This document shows positions 23,111 through 33,810 of a stretch of 64,000 nucleotides of DNA, in pieces. The notes beneath the pieces were generated by a model. The model worked only from the letters and a program-made list of their open reading frames with translations. It did no database searches and had not been told where the DNA came from. Every line of letters begins with the position of its first letter. The stretch's first letter is position 1. Position numbers and translations under genes: made by a program. This DNA is from Persicaria tinctoria (lineage: Eukaryota > Streptophyta > Magnoliopsida > Caryophyllales > Polygonaceae): positions 28,920,467 through 28,984,466 of the forward strand of contig JBANSL010000004.1 in assembly GCA_037127255.1 (NCBI GenBank), read 5' to 3'.

Positions 23111-23723
23111 TATAAAAATTCCAACCATTCCGAAATGGTTCGAAGGATTATAAAAATTCCGGGTATACAATTGTCTAGGGCTCTCTCTGTTAAGGATTTT
23201 CGTAGAACAGAGACCATCCGGGGCCATTTAGAAGGTTGAATGGCCAGCCGAATTCGGGTACATGGCCGGCCAGTAGCAATGAACCTATATATAATGAGGC
23301 CGAAAAAGCACCTCAAGCCTGAAGGTCTCCCATGATTATGTTCCTTCTTTTTTACCCACAAAAATAAATAAAAAAGCAAATTACATTATTATAGAATAGA
23401 TTGTTTTTCATAAAACAACCTAGAAATTAATAAATAATATAAAAAACATCTATATAAATTTGGTTTTCTTTCCAAAAACCATGCTTGGTCATTTTCATGT
23501 GTAAAAAACATTAAGAAAATGGTATAATATCACTTTATTAATAAATATTTAAGTAAATAAATTATATAGTAAGGTTCACTCTTATTTTTAGAAAAGTGAT
23601 AATTTAACAATTTCTTAATATTGTTATACTTAAAAAGGGTCGTGGGTGATTACTTGATAGAATTTTATAGTAAGGTTCACTCTTGAGTGAAAATGAGTAA
23701 TTCTCTAATTTATGGATGGTTTT

Positions 23724-23757
<34 letters not shown>

Positions 23758-23780
23758 ATATTTCAAGAGTGAAAATCATC
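23111..23780. other. Intergenic DNA with a 29-base poly-A run
   Basis: 23726-23754 is 29 adenines. TAGTAAGGTTCACTCTT is repeated at about 23567 and 23671. A 106-codon minus-strand frame (23059-23379) has no recognisable domain and overlaps the MITE, so it is not called. Confidence 0.4.
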
Positions 23781-24118
23781 TACAACCCACTATACACCCT
23801 TATGTGTAACACATAATTAATTATATTAAATATTTATGATAAAAAAATCAGAAAAATATATTTATGTTATAAATAACAAATCGTACCTATTTATATAATT
23901 TTTCATGAAAAAATATATTTTAACAAATATTAAAATTATTATTATCAAATAATCCTGTTTTAATTTTAATATTTTTTAAAATACTTTTGTAATAAAAAAA
24001 TTATACAAATATATATGATTAGTTATTTGTAATATAAATATATTTTTTAAATTTTTTTATAATAAATATTTAATATAATTAATTTTATGTCACATATAAG
24101 GATGCATGGTGGGTTGTA
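23781..24118. mobile_element. AT-rich MITE of unassigned family
   Basis: The 338-bp block folds on itself. TACAACCCACTATACACCC at the left matches the reverse complement of the right end (TACAACCCACCATGCATCC), and complementarity continues for roughly 90 bp through AATTAATTATATTAAATATT. I could not define a target-site duplication, so the superfamily is open. Confidence 0.7.
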
Positions 24119-24277
24119 CTGTTGTAGTCTTGTAGAGGATTTGATCTCATATTTCAAAGGTTCTATTTGTAATTTATTCTAAAAACATCATCATCAATCA
24201 CCTTTATTGTCCCCCACAACCGAATTCTACGTACACGGTACACTTTCTATCCTTGGTAAACGGATCCTCTAATTCCT

Positions 24278-24299
24278 AAAAAAAAAAAAAAAAAAAAAA
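24278..24299. repeat. 22-base poly-A run
   Basis: It lies just outside the 3' end of the inverted LINE and may belong to a separate insertion or be slippage. It is on the plus strand, so it is not the LINE's own tail, which would read as T. Confidence 0.8.
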
Positions 24300-24329
24300 G
24301 GTTTTGTATTTTTTTTCTTATAAATGGTA

Positions 24330-24838
24330 AGGATTTGGGGGTGGTCAACCGCGGTTGAACCACCGTCCAAGGGCGACCTGACAGATGACGGCTCCCAACT
24401 CAGCAGGAGCACGATCAGCGACGAATGACGAGGATAGACCGATATGCGTAAGTCTATCTGTCACCTAATTCCCTTCTCGATGTGTGTGAGAGCAGACGAT
24501 GTTGTTGGAAGCCCGACAGTAAGCAAGAGCATCCGAGACCACCATCTCTAATTCCCAAGGACACCGCCAAGAATCTTTCATGACATTAATAAGCAGCAGG
24601 CAGTCGCCCTCCACCTCGAGGCAAGAGAATCCCATCCTAAAAGCTTCACGGAATCCAAACAGAAGACCGAGGCACTCTGCAAGTTCCGCAGAGACCGACC
24701 CGCAAGGGCAGGCACCACACGAAAGAACCGTCCCAAGGCTATCACGAATAACGAATCCAGAAGCTGCGAGACCCGATCCAACCTTAGCGCCATCAAAGTT
24801 AACTTTGACACAACCTGCAGCTGGTTTTTCCATTTTAC
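24330..24838 (-). pseudogene. RNase H domain at the 3' end of an L1-type LINE
   Basis: Read on the minus strand, KVNFDGAKVGSGLAASGFVIRD is the start of the plant LINE RNase H domain (first catalytic Asp in FDGA). AELAECLGLLFGFREA gives the Glu helix, EVEGDCLLLI the next Asp, and HREGN*VTDRL the final motif, interrupted by a TAG. In the family it removes RNA after target-primed reverse transcription. A frameshift near 24835 separates it from upstream LINE coding. A T-rich end (about 24307-24321, plus strand) may be the remnant of the poly-A tail. Confidence 0.75.
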
Positions 24839-25329
24839 CATTTTTCGATTGTTTATTTTGTTTTGTCGGAGATTTGGTCTAGTAGTGCTCTCATCCTCTT
24901 CTTGTTTCTTGCATTGCGCTTTTTTCCAACTTCTGTTATCATGTTTTACATTGTTGATCAATTCTTCCATTGTCGTTATATCTTTGTTATCAAAGAGTAC
25001 TCTATTTCTCATCGATCATATTCCCCAAATGGAGAAAGCAAGGGTTGACTTCTGCTCCTTAGGTATGTTTTCAAAGATCTCCGTTATTAGGTTCTTATAG
25101 GGTTTATCCCATTTATCAGTGTTGCAGATCTTTTGCTCAATTTGTTCATCAATTCTCCTAATGAATTCTAATGATTTCGGGCACTCAGTGAAAAGGTGGG
25201 CATTGTTTTCGCCATTGTAGTTATAGAGAGGGTAGTTCAAAGGTACATGAACTCATTTCCCTTGCAGTCTAACTTTGGTGGGGTTCCCTTAAGTAGGTTT
25301 TTCCAAAGAAAAATTTTAATTTTTGGCGG
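24839..25329 (-). pseudogene. LINE ORF2 C-terminal region (zinc-binding and linker)
   Basis: On the minus strand, VRQKLKFFFGKTYLRE lies at the insertion point of element C, then CPLYNYNGENNAHLFTECPKSLEFIRR resembles the Cys/His zinc-binding domain of plant LINE reverse transcriptases (zf-RVT type). A Lys/Asn/Gln-rich linker leads to the RNase H domain. The LINE's 5' part continues beyond element C at 32073. Confidence 0.65.
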
Positions 25330-25334
25330 ACAAG

Positions 25335-26766
25335 TGACAGGAGGAAACTGTCATTGTTCCTGTCAAAGTATAACTCAAACCGACAAACTAGTATAGTAAG
25401 CAAGTAAGAGGTCGAGCCCACAGAGAATCAAGTATTCCTAAGCAATGTATATTTACCAATTAGTAGAAAAGAGGGGTTTTGGTGATTGAAGAAAAGAAAA
25501 GAAACTATAAACAAGTTAGTAGAGATAACAATTGAGAAAATGGTTCCATCTATAAATATCCACTTTAGTTTGGTTGATTGATCATCGATTTTTCTTCAAA
25601 TTCTCTTTTCATCCTATTATTTTTCTTGTCCTGATCTTGTGTAAATTACTAGTCCTACGAGTCCTAGTAATTCTTACTAAATAGATAACCCTAACACGGT
25701 TAATATTCAACCTAATAGTAGCATTAAGATTAAAGATTAACTAGGATACATGCAACACCAAGCTACGAGTAAACATTCAACATGTAATTGATTCTCTACA
25801 CACCAGTTTAGTCCTACGAGTCCTAAAAAGGCATGATTGCTACTATGGATTAAGGTTCGCTACGAGGAATCTACAAAATCCTAGCAATAATCTCAACTAG
25901 TTGTACAGACTAGAAGAAATCAACAATATTCGCAAAAGAATCAATACGAATCAATAGGAATAGAACAAGAACAGAAATCTCACAACTTTATCAAACCAAA
26001 GCTTCAATTCATAAACGAAACGAAACACTTTAGCACTCCATGGCCATGGAGGCTCCCCTCTAGGGTTCTCTTAATTAATAATCTCCAAGTGCATAAATTA
26101 AGGAATTCGATCATAAAATAAAACCCTAAAACGTACTTAAAAGGCCTCAAAAGAGTCGGCTAAATAATAATTCTAAAAACTAATTAAGGAGATAAAAAAG
26201 TCCATTCAGCAGGTTCGGCGTTTCTGCAGAGGCCGCGGGGCAGCCATTCCAGACCGCGTGACGGTTGGGCGATCAGCGAAATCCTTCGTTAGAGCTTTGG
26301 GCCGCGGGGCGGTTTGCTTGGCCGCGGGGCGGGTTTTACTGTTCACATCAATTTTTCCTCTTTGAATTTGGTCCCGGTGTCAACATGAAAGTTGTAGATA
26401 TCGGAAAGAGCTTTCCAACGCATGCTTAGAATAGTCAATCGGACCACCGATGCCTCTAGAAAGCGCGAAACAAGTTCAGCATGTCTGGCGACAACTTCTA
26501 CATACTTGTTCTTCACTTAGGCTCTCTAACTTCGATTCCGCTCCCGGGCTCTTCACTTTTGCCCCTCCTCTTTACTCTTCGTTCATCCATGAGCTTCCTC
26601 ATTCCTCTTCAGATCCACATATACATGAAATAATCCATAAAAGCGTGTAGATTGCGACTCTACCAACAAAACAAGTATAAATGCAATTCTAGCCTAAACC
26701 ATGCAATATATACATCTAAATCATGATAAATTCATCCTAATATGCCTATCTAAGTACATGTTATCA
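25335..26766 (-). mobile_element. 3' LTR of Athila-like element C
   Basis: In minus orientation it begins TGATAACATG after the polypurine tract and ends CCTGTCA at 25335. It aligns with the 5' LTR at 29665-32067 apart from a 1-kb insertion in that copy. The host duplication ACAAG (25330-25334) flanks it and reappears at 32068-32072. It contains CCGCGGGGCGG twice near 26300-26335. Confidence 0.9.
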
Positions 26767-26804
26767 ATTCCCCCACACTTAAGCTTTTGCTTGTCCTCAA
26801 GCAA
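26767..26804 (-). promoter_or_regulatory. Terminal polypurine tract with AGGA-loop hairpin (element C)
   Basis: Minus strand: TTGCTTG, AGGA and CAAGCAA form a perfect 7-bp stem (plus coordinates 26787-26804). AAGCTTAAGTGTGGGGGAAT follows and abuts the LTR. Confidence 0.75.
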
Positions 26805-28519
26805 TTAAAACGAAAATCAAATCAACACCCCACAAACAAGCAATCCATGTAATAACTTTGGTAAAATACTTAAAAACTCAAAATAGGGAAATGAACATTG
26901 AGAATTAACGTCATAACATGTATAGGTGCAATCCGAGGAATAAAGCAATCATATTCATTCAACCTCACCAGGAAAATGTGTTTTCACTCTCGCTCGTGTG
27001 TTTAGGGTTAAACATTCACGCTCAAACTCAATCCTTGAAAACTTACCTACAACAAAATTGCATCAGTGGTCTAAATCTCCACCGCTAGTGACTTCACATG
27101 CAACCAAAATAATGAGATCTTTGTCTGGGTTGTAATGGGGTCATGGTACGTACATAGGGTATGGAAATTCTTTAGGTTATGTGGTGCTAAAAAAACGGGA
27201 AAAAGGGTTAGTAAACAACCAGAAAAACACCAACACCAAAACAATTCGTATACCATTCCAATACCATGTACTCCTTCACAATATAAATTCACACACAATT
27301 TTCCAATATCCACACAAACTCATTCATTTCTTTTTTCTTTTTCTTTTTCTTATTTTTTTTATTTTCTTGACTTTTACCCCTAAGTAAATTTTATCCTCCT
27401 TAGGTCCCAAGGAATAAGCACATAAAAATCATCTCTATATAGTACAAATGAATCACCCAACATAATTTCTCAACTCAAAGCAACTCCATCAACACATCAA
27501 GATATTCACCAACTCTTCTCCTAATTCCCGGATGGGTTAGACTAATAATTGGCTAGAAAGATTTTGTGGAGCTAACAAAATAGGCTTATAAGGCCCAAAT
27601 TGGCTTCAAGCAAAGAATAATGTACACGGAGAGTATTCACACACATATAAATGTAGCCCCAATAAGGCCCAAAATGGCTAAAAGAAAATTATGTCTCAAT
27701 CACTTTAAGGTTATATGCAAAAATCATATAAATGCAGCCTCAATAAAGATATCTAAACACAATTTAAAGATGAAGTAATCAACGAGAGTATTCACACACA
27801 AAGAAACTAGAGGACATATATGTGTAGTCCCAATAAGGACAAAATAACTCACAAGGTCAAATTGTTAGAACTTCAACACCACTTAAATTCCAAAGACTAT
27901 ACATGCTCAATTTTCTCATCAATCATGTTCCCAAAATGTCTATAAAAACAATTCAAAGCTTCAAACACTTCAAGCAAGTCATGGGGCACATGATAAGATA
28001 AATATAGAGGACAAGTACCATAGATGAGAAAATAAAACCTAAAGTGTATGAAATGCATGATATTTTTGGATTTTTTTATAGCAAATGCAATATATGAGCA
28101 AAAATAAATATGAAAACATAAATAACCATGATGTGCAAAATCTATCTATATCCAATGCAATCCCTCCCTCACACTTCAAATTTTCATTGTCCTCAATGAA
28201 AATTAATGACAACAAAATTATAAAAACACAAAGGAAGAGATAAATGGAATACTCACAATGTGGTGGAAAGGTGGATTTATGAACCTTCATGGATGAACAA
28301 AGAGTAACTATCAACATCCGTAGCCCGTGGCTTCATCTCGATATGCAGTGTTAGGTGCCCATACCGAAAACGCCAAACACAAACTAAACTAGAACTAAAT
28401 AAAAATGCTAAACAATAACTAAACTCAAGATGAAAAAGATTATTACCTATCTTGGATTGCCTCCCAAGCAGTGTCTTTCTTTTATGTCATTGGCATGACT
28501 TATTCTCAATCTCAATTCT
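26805..28519 (-). other. 3' non-coding region of element C
   Basis: On the minus strand it holds, in order toward the LTR, an internal polypurine-type motif (28160-28202), repeated GGCCTTATTGGGGC-like words, GACCTAAGGAGGATAAAATT and a GGGGTAAAAG motif near 27380-27408 followed by an AAGAAAAAG tract, a CCTAAACACACGAGCGAGAGTGA plus GGTGAGGTTGAATG block (26950-27015) and ACATGTTATGACGTTA. All have counterparts in elements A or B. Confidence 0.6.
28160..28202 (-). promoter_or_regulatory. Internal polypurine-type motif with AGGA-loop hairpin (element C)
   Basis: Minus strand: arms TTTTCATTG and CAATGAAAA (plus coordinates 28181-28202) form a perfect 9-bp stem around AGGA. GAAGTGTGAGGGAGGGA follows. 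This is the longest of the six stems. Confidence 0.6.
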
Positions 28520-29500
28520 TTACATATCAGACATCGTTAAGGCCCTCAACAACCTATCATAATCTTGTGCACACATTTTAAACAGGACATCATACCCCAA
28601 TAATAAATTGAAACTATATAATATAACACTTAAATACCTTTTCAATTTATCAAAGAGTTGAGCATGACTCTCTGATGGAGGAATATAATACCACCAGTTC
28701 AGTTCCACTAGTGGCTTCTCAAAATAGCAATTAAAAGGATCAACATAATCACTATTACCTTCCAAATTGCAAAAGTTTACCTTTTTTACCTCTTGAGCCT
28801 CAGCAGGTGGCTCTAGACATGGTTCATCAACGGGGGAGCTGAGAAAAAATGCATCAGATGGAGTAGGAGACACAACACATGAAACCTCATGTGCCAACTC
28901 ATGAGATTCCATGTCAGGAAGCACTATACCCTCTTCTCCATCGTCAAAGAAACTATTGTTGTTTGCGAACAATTCCTCCTCGTTATGAAACCAACTAGGA
29001 TGGAATGAATTAAGAACAATGACTTCGATAGGATCTTCCATTCTTGCATCCTTCAATGTCTCAGGGGATGGCGGAATGGGTTTGCTTTCTTTATCAACTT
29101 GAGGGGCGGCCATCCGATCTGCTATTATCTCGCTCGATGTTTGAATAAGTTGGCCCAATTGTTCCCCCAAGTTTTTTATCCTCTCAACATTCTCCTGTAT
29201 TGCTTGAGTAAGGGCTTGGATTTCATCATCCAAGTGTGTGACAAAGTCCTCCATTTGGTGGATAAGACGAGGTGGGCAACTCTTCCTGTGATACATGGTA
29301 ACCCATGTAACAGCAAAAATCCCACAACCCCGACAAGCCTAACCGTGCTAGGCCTCCTTTACTCATATATTCAGCAAGCGCTTGTGTCTCAACAGTCATC
29401 CCCTCAATTATGCAAAGAATCATATCTCGGATGCCGTCTTGATAACCCCGTGAATTAAGAATGTCAACATATCTCTACAATCTGGTAAGATATTGGTGAA
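28520..29500 (-). pseudogene. Gag-like coding remnant, the only sizeable ORF of element C
   Basis: Minus strand. Near 29500-29400 the text reads like the end of an Athila/Tat gag (FHQYLTRL, then GYQDGIRDMILCIIEGM). It continues after a frame change into an intact 258-codon frame (28520-29296) with a predicted coiled coil (HLDDEIQALTQAIQENVERIKNLGEQL) and a long acidic region rich in Glu, Pro and Asp. No protease, reverse transcriptase or integrase motif is present. The element therefore could move only with enzymes supplied by a relative. Whether the long frame is translated is unknown. Confidence 0.55.
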
Positions 29501-29640
29501 AGTTCTCACCTTCAAACTGCAATAACCTCAACATCCTAAAAGTTAGTAGCAAGGGTGTTATGAATCGTAAGATAGGTTCACAACAAATTAGATGTATAAA
29601 CAAAAATCAATATATGCACAAAACAAAGAAATAAACTTGA

Positions 29641-29659
29641 GTCCCCGGCAACGGCGCCA
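29641..29659 (-). promoter_or_regulatory. Primer-binding site of element C (tRNA-Asp)
   Basis: The plus strand reads GTCCCCGGCAACGGCGCCA, the tRNA-Asp 3' end including CCA. The minus-strand element therefore carries the complementary site TGGCGCCGTTGCCGGGG five bases from its 5' LTR. Confidence 0.9.
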
Positions 29660-29664
29660 AAATT

Positions 29665-32067
29665 TGATAGGAGGAAACTGTTGTTGTTCCTATCAAAGCA
29701 TAACTCAAACCTACAAACTAGTATAGTAAGCAAGTAAGAGGTCGATCCCACAGAGAATCAAGTATTCCTAAGCAATGTATATTTACCAATTAGTAGAAAA
29801 GAGGGGTTTTGGTGATTGAAGAAAAGAAAAGAAACTATAAACAAGTTAGTAGAGATAACAATTGAGAAAATGGTTCCATCTATAAATATCCACTTTAGTT
29901 TGGTTGATTGATCATCGATTTTTCTTCAAATTCTCTTTTCATCCTATTATTTTTCTTGTCCTGATCTTGTGTAAATTACTAGTCCTACGAGTCCTAGTAA
30001 TCCTTACTAAATAGATAACCCTAAAACAGTTAAGATTCAACCTAATAGTAGCATTAATATTAAGGATTAACTAGGATATATGCAACACCAAGCTACGAGT
30101 CAGCATTCAACATGTAATTGATTCTCTACACACCAGTTTAGTCCTACGAGTCCTAAAAAGGCATCGTTGCTACTATGGATTAAGGTTCGCTACGAGAGAT
30201 CTACAAAATCCTAGCAATAATCTCAACTAGTTGTACGGACTAGAAGAAATCAACAATATTCGCAAAAGAATCCATACGAATCAATAGGAATAGAACAAGA
30301 ATAGAAATCTCCTAACTTTATCAAACCAAAGCTTCAATCCATAGACGAAACCAAAGAGTTTAGCACTCCATGGCCATGGAGGCTCCCCTCTAGGGTTCTC
30401 TTAATTGACAATCTCCAAGTGCATAAACTAAGGAATTCGATCTTAAAATAAAACCCTAAAACGTACTTAAAGAGATAAAAAGTCCATTTAGTAGGTTCGG
30501 TGTTTATGCAGAGGACACGGGGCAGCCAATCCAGGCCGCGGGGCGGCCAGGCGATCAGCGAAATCCTTCGTCAGAGCTTCAGGCTGCGGGGCGGTTTGCT
30601 TGGCCGCGGGGCGGCTTTTACTGTTCACAATGATTTTTCCTCTTCGAGATTTGATGCAGGACCATCCAAGACACCTTCGGATGATGTCCTTATCAAGAGG
30701 AAGAAGAAGGCTCCACCATTGGAGAAGGTCCAAAGGTGGAAGCTTGGCGTTTTTACATTCGTCCAACAACTTGGCAGCTTTTCGACGTCTCTATAAAATG
30801 GGTCGTACGGATTCAATATTGATCGGATTGAGGCGTTCCATACCTTGTTGGAACAAGGACGAAGAGATCTACAACTTTGTTGTTGAAGGTTTTTCCAGAT
30901 TCATCTTATAGCTTGGCCGAAATCCACATTCTTTGAGCTGCTGCTGGTTTTGACGGGATTTTGTTAAGTTTTGGAACATTATATTTATTTCCTATTTAGT
31001 ATTTCTTTTACTTAAGTTATTTTAGGAAACTTTAAGGTTATTTTAATTAATTCCTATAGTTGTTAGTTTTATTAAAATCAGCCCATTCGGCCCTAGTTAG
31101 GTCTATATAAGCCGAATGCCTTCTTTGTAATCATTCACGTTGAATTTGATAGAAAGACTCTCTTTTTGTGTGAAACACAATGAGTGTTTGTCGATTGAAT
31201 AGAGCTGTGCTCTTCAATTGCAACTATTGGTATTGATCTAGCTTGGTTTGCTTTGCCGTTCATCAACTTCGCAAGACTTGGTGAATCTAGTATCCACAAG
31301 CCCCTTCCTTGTGCCTTCAAGTTGTCCGCTTGATTGTGTAGGGTTGTAGAGGTGGGTTGTGTAGTCATTGGTATTGGTTCCTACCCTCTGAGGAGGCCCG
31401 GGATCTTTATCTTGTTCTGCATCGATCGACTCAGTCCATATCAGGTCGTGTCTTTCGATTCTTGCAACTTTCTTTAATCGAGTCTTGTTCTTGTTATTGT
31501 CGATTTCAAGTGCAACCTTTATTCTTGGAATCTTTGTCGAGTCTTTCATCTTTCTTGTTGAGTCTTGCTGCGTCTTTTATTGTTTCTTGGCTGTTCTTGA
31601 TTGATCTTGATCGAGTTCTTGCTTTTCTTGTTCAGTTCTTGCTTGTTGTCGAAGATCGGACCATCACACTGGTCCCGATCTCAATACAAAAGTTGTAGAT
31701 CTTGAAAAGAGCTTTCCAACGCATGCTTATAATAGTCAATCGGACCACCGAGGCCTTCAGAAAGTGAGAAACAAGTTCAGCATGTCTGGCGACAACTTCT
31801 AGAGACTTGTTCTTCACTTAGGCTCTCTAACTTCGATTCCGCTCCCGGGCTGTTCACTTTTCCCTCTCCTCTTCACTCTTCCTTCATCCATGAGCTTCCT
31901 CATTCCTCTTCGGATCCACATATACTTGAAATAATCCATAAAAGCGTGTAGATTGCGACTCTACCAACAAAACTAGTATAAATGCAATTCTAGCCTAAAC
32001 CATGCATTATATACATCTAAATCATGATAAATGCATCCTAATATGTCTATATAAATGCATGCTATTA
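29665..32067 (-). mobile_element. 5' LTR of element C, carrying a solo LTR
   Basis: It matches the 3' LTR (TGATAGGAGGAAACTG here, TGACAGGAGGAAACTG there) but is about 1 kb longer because of the insertion at 30652-31666. Its outer end reads CTATTA instead of the 3' copy's TTATCA, so one terminus has mutated. The target duplication ACAAG follows at 32068-32072. Confidence 0.9.
30652..31666 (+). mobile_element. Solo LTR of another retrotransposon inside element C
   Basis: The sequence TGATGCAGGACCATCC to GATCGGACCATCA is absent from the matching place in the 3' LTR of C, where CTTTGAATTTGGTCCC is continuous. It has TG...CA ends, a TATATAA box at 31104-31110 followed by a leader, and no coding region. 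No clean 5-bp duplication is visible. Short frames inside are not genes. Confidence 0.7.
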
Positions 32068-32072
32068 ACAAG

Positions 32073-32960
32073 CGATCTATCAAATCCATTCAAGAGGATC
32101 TGAAGTTGTTCCTCTTGTCTTAGTGATATGGTCCAAGGCACTAGCTGTAGAAAACCAGTCGTTATAAGGGATGTGGACATCCAGGATCTTTTCTACTATT
32201 TATGGGGGAAGCGATTGTTCTAGTTTTTCTTTATTCCATACTTTTCACGAGTTATGTACTGATTGACCATTTCTCGTTTGTCCACTTGGCGAAGGATACA
32301 TTTCGTTTCAGTTTGTAGCCATTTTGTCTTTTCAAAATCTAATGGTTTTCCCATTTCCTACCTGCCAGATTAGAGCAGAGCAAAATTCCTCTTTCAACTC
32401 TATTAATTTATCCCACTGGCTGGAGGAGTTCTTCTTCCTATTATAGTCCCAAATGTTGTCACTTTTCAGATATTGGTCTCGAATAATTTTAACCAATTCA
32501 TTATGTGGTTATGCAAGGATTTTCCAAAGTAGTTTCATTTGGAGGGCTTTGTTCATGTCTTTGGTCTTGAGGAGACCGAGTCCGCCGTCTCTCTTAGGCC
32601 TACAGATCTTGTCCCATCCAATGAGGGGTTTGTAGTTTGGATCCTTGTTCCAGAAGAAACTTTTGTTTAGTCTATCGAGGTCATTATGAATGGAAGCTAG
32701 GCGCATGAAATTTTGCATAATATGGGTTGGTTTAGCGACGAGGTTAGCTTTAACCAGCACTGCTCTTCCTTGTTGGGTTAATTCGTTCGCTCATTTTGTA
32801 AGTTTGGTCATAGTTTTCCCTAGAATATCTTCAAAAGTATTGTTGTTCACTCTGCCGTTAATAATCGAGCAGGCAAGATATTTTTTTAGAGTAGTGTGGT
32901 TAGTGATCTGGAGGCTTGATTGGATACGTTGTTTTTGGTCAGGTGTGACCCCTACGGTTC
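32073..32960 (-). pseudogene. LINE reverse transcriptase, thumb and post-RT region
   Basis: Minus strand. QGRAVLVKANLVAKPTHIMQNFMRL, NKSFFWNKD, IGWDKICRPKRDGGLGL and KALQMKLLWKIL are the conserved region downstream of the plant LINE RT palm. The coding continues with frame breaks to ACAAG at 32068, where element C interrupts it. Between NDEP (near 32955) and this region no FADD/YADD-type catalytic box is present; that block looks deleted. Confidence 0.75.
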
Positions 32961-33810
32961 GTCATTCACGAGAACGGAGAATGACACAGTTTATATACAT
33001 TCTTTAATCCAACCACAAAATTTTGTATAGAATCCGAATTTGGTCATTACCGAGAATATGAAATCCCAGTTCATCCGATCGTATGCTTTTTCCATGTCTA
33101 ACTTGATTGCAACCCAACCATTCTTTCCTTTCCTCCTGCGAAAGGAGTGAAATATTTCATGCGCAATCAAGATATTGTCCTGGATAGCTCTATCAACAAA
33201 AAAAATGCACCTTGGAGAGGATGGATTAATTTTCCCAAGATAGATTTCAATATTTCGCTAAAATCTTTGCTATAGCTTTGTACATTGTCGAACAGAGACT
33301 AATTGGTCTATAGTTATTGGTTGTTTGCGGGTTATCACAGTTTGGGATTAGAGTGATAAAGGTCTGATTTATTTGCTTAAGCATTCGTCCTGAATGAAAG
33401 AATCCCTTTATTGCTTTGGTTACAGATGGTCCAACAATGTCCCAATAATGCTGGTAAAATTCAGTTGTCATGCCATCAGGTCTAGGAGACTTGTCTTTTC
33501 CAATCGAGAAAAAAACATTCTTCACTTTTTGGTTTGTTATTGGTCTAATCAGAAAGTCATTTTCTGATTGTGCAATTTCAGGGTTTATTAATTGTAGATA
33601 TTCTTCAAGAAGTCGAGAATCTATTCTTTCTTCTTGGAATCTTTGTTCAAAATCTCCCTGTATCTCCTTTCTTACATTATCTTCCCCAACAATTATAATA
33701 CCGTCATGAGTTGTAACTTCTCTTATTATTTTCCTATTACTGCGGCTTGTTGCTACTTTATGGTGATATCTTGAGTTCGTATCTGACAGTTTAAGATGCT
33801 TCGTTTTCAC
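32961..33810 (-). pseudogene. LINE reverse transcriptase, N-terminal and finger/palm region
   Basis: Minus strand. An intact 188-codon frame (33247-33810) contains FFSIGKDKSPRPDGMTTEFYQHYW and FITLIPNCDNPQTTNNYRPISLC, the classic non-LTR RT blocks. After a frame change, AIQDNILIAHEIFHSF and GWVAIKLDMEKAYDRMNWDFI follow; the first palm Asp lies in KLDMEKAYDR. The family enzyme copies LINE RNA into a nicked target. It is inactive here because of stops and the missing catalytic block downstream. Confidence 0.85.

Noticed and set aside
23059..23379. 106-codon minus-strand frame
   Set aside because: Runs through the end of a Stowaway MITE and has no recognisable domain.
31357..31698. 113-codon frame within the solo LTR
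   Set aside because: Lies downstream of the LTR TATA box in non-coding leader-type sequence, Ser/Leu/Phe-rich with no domain.
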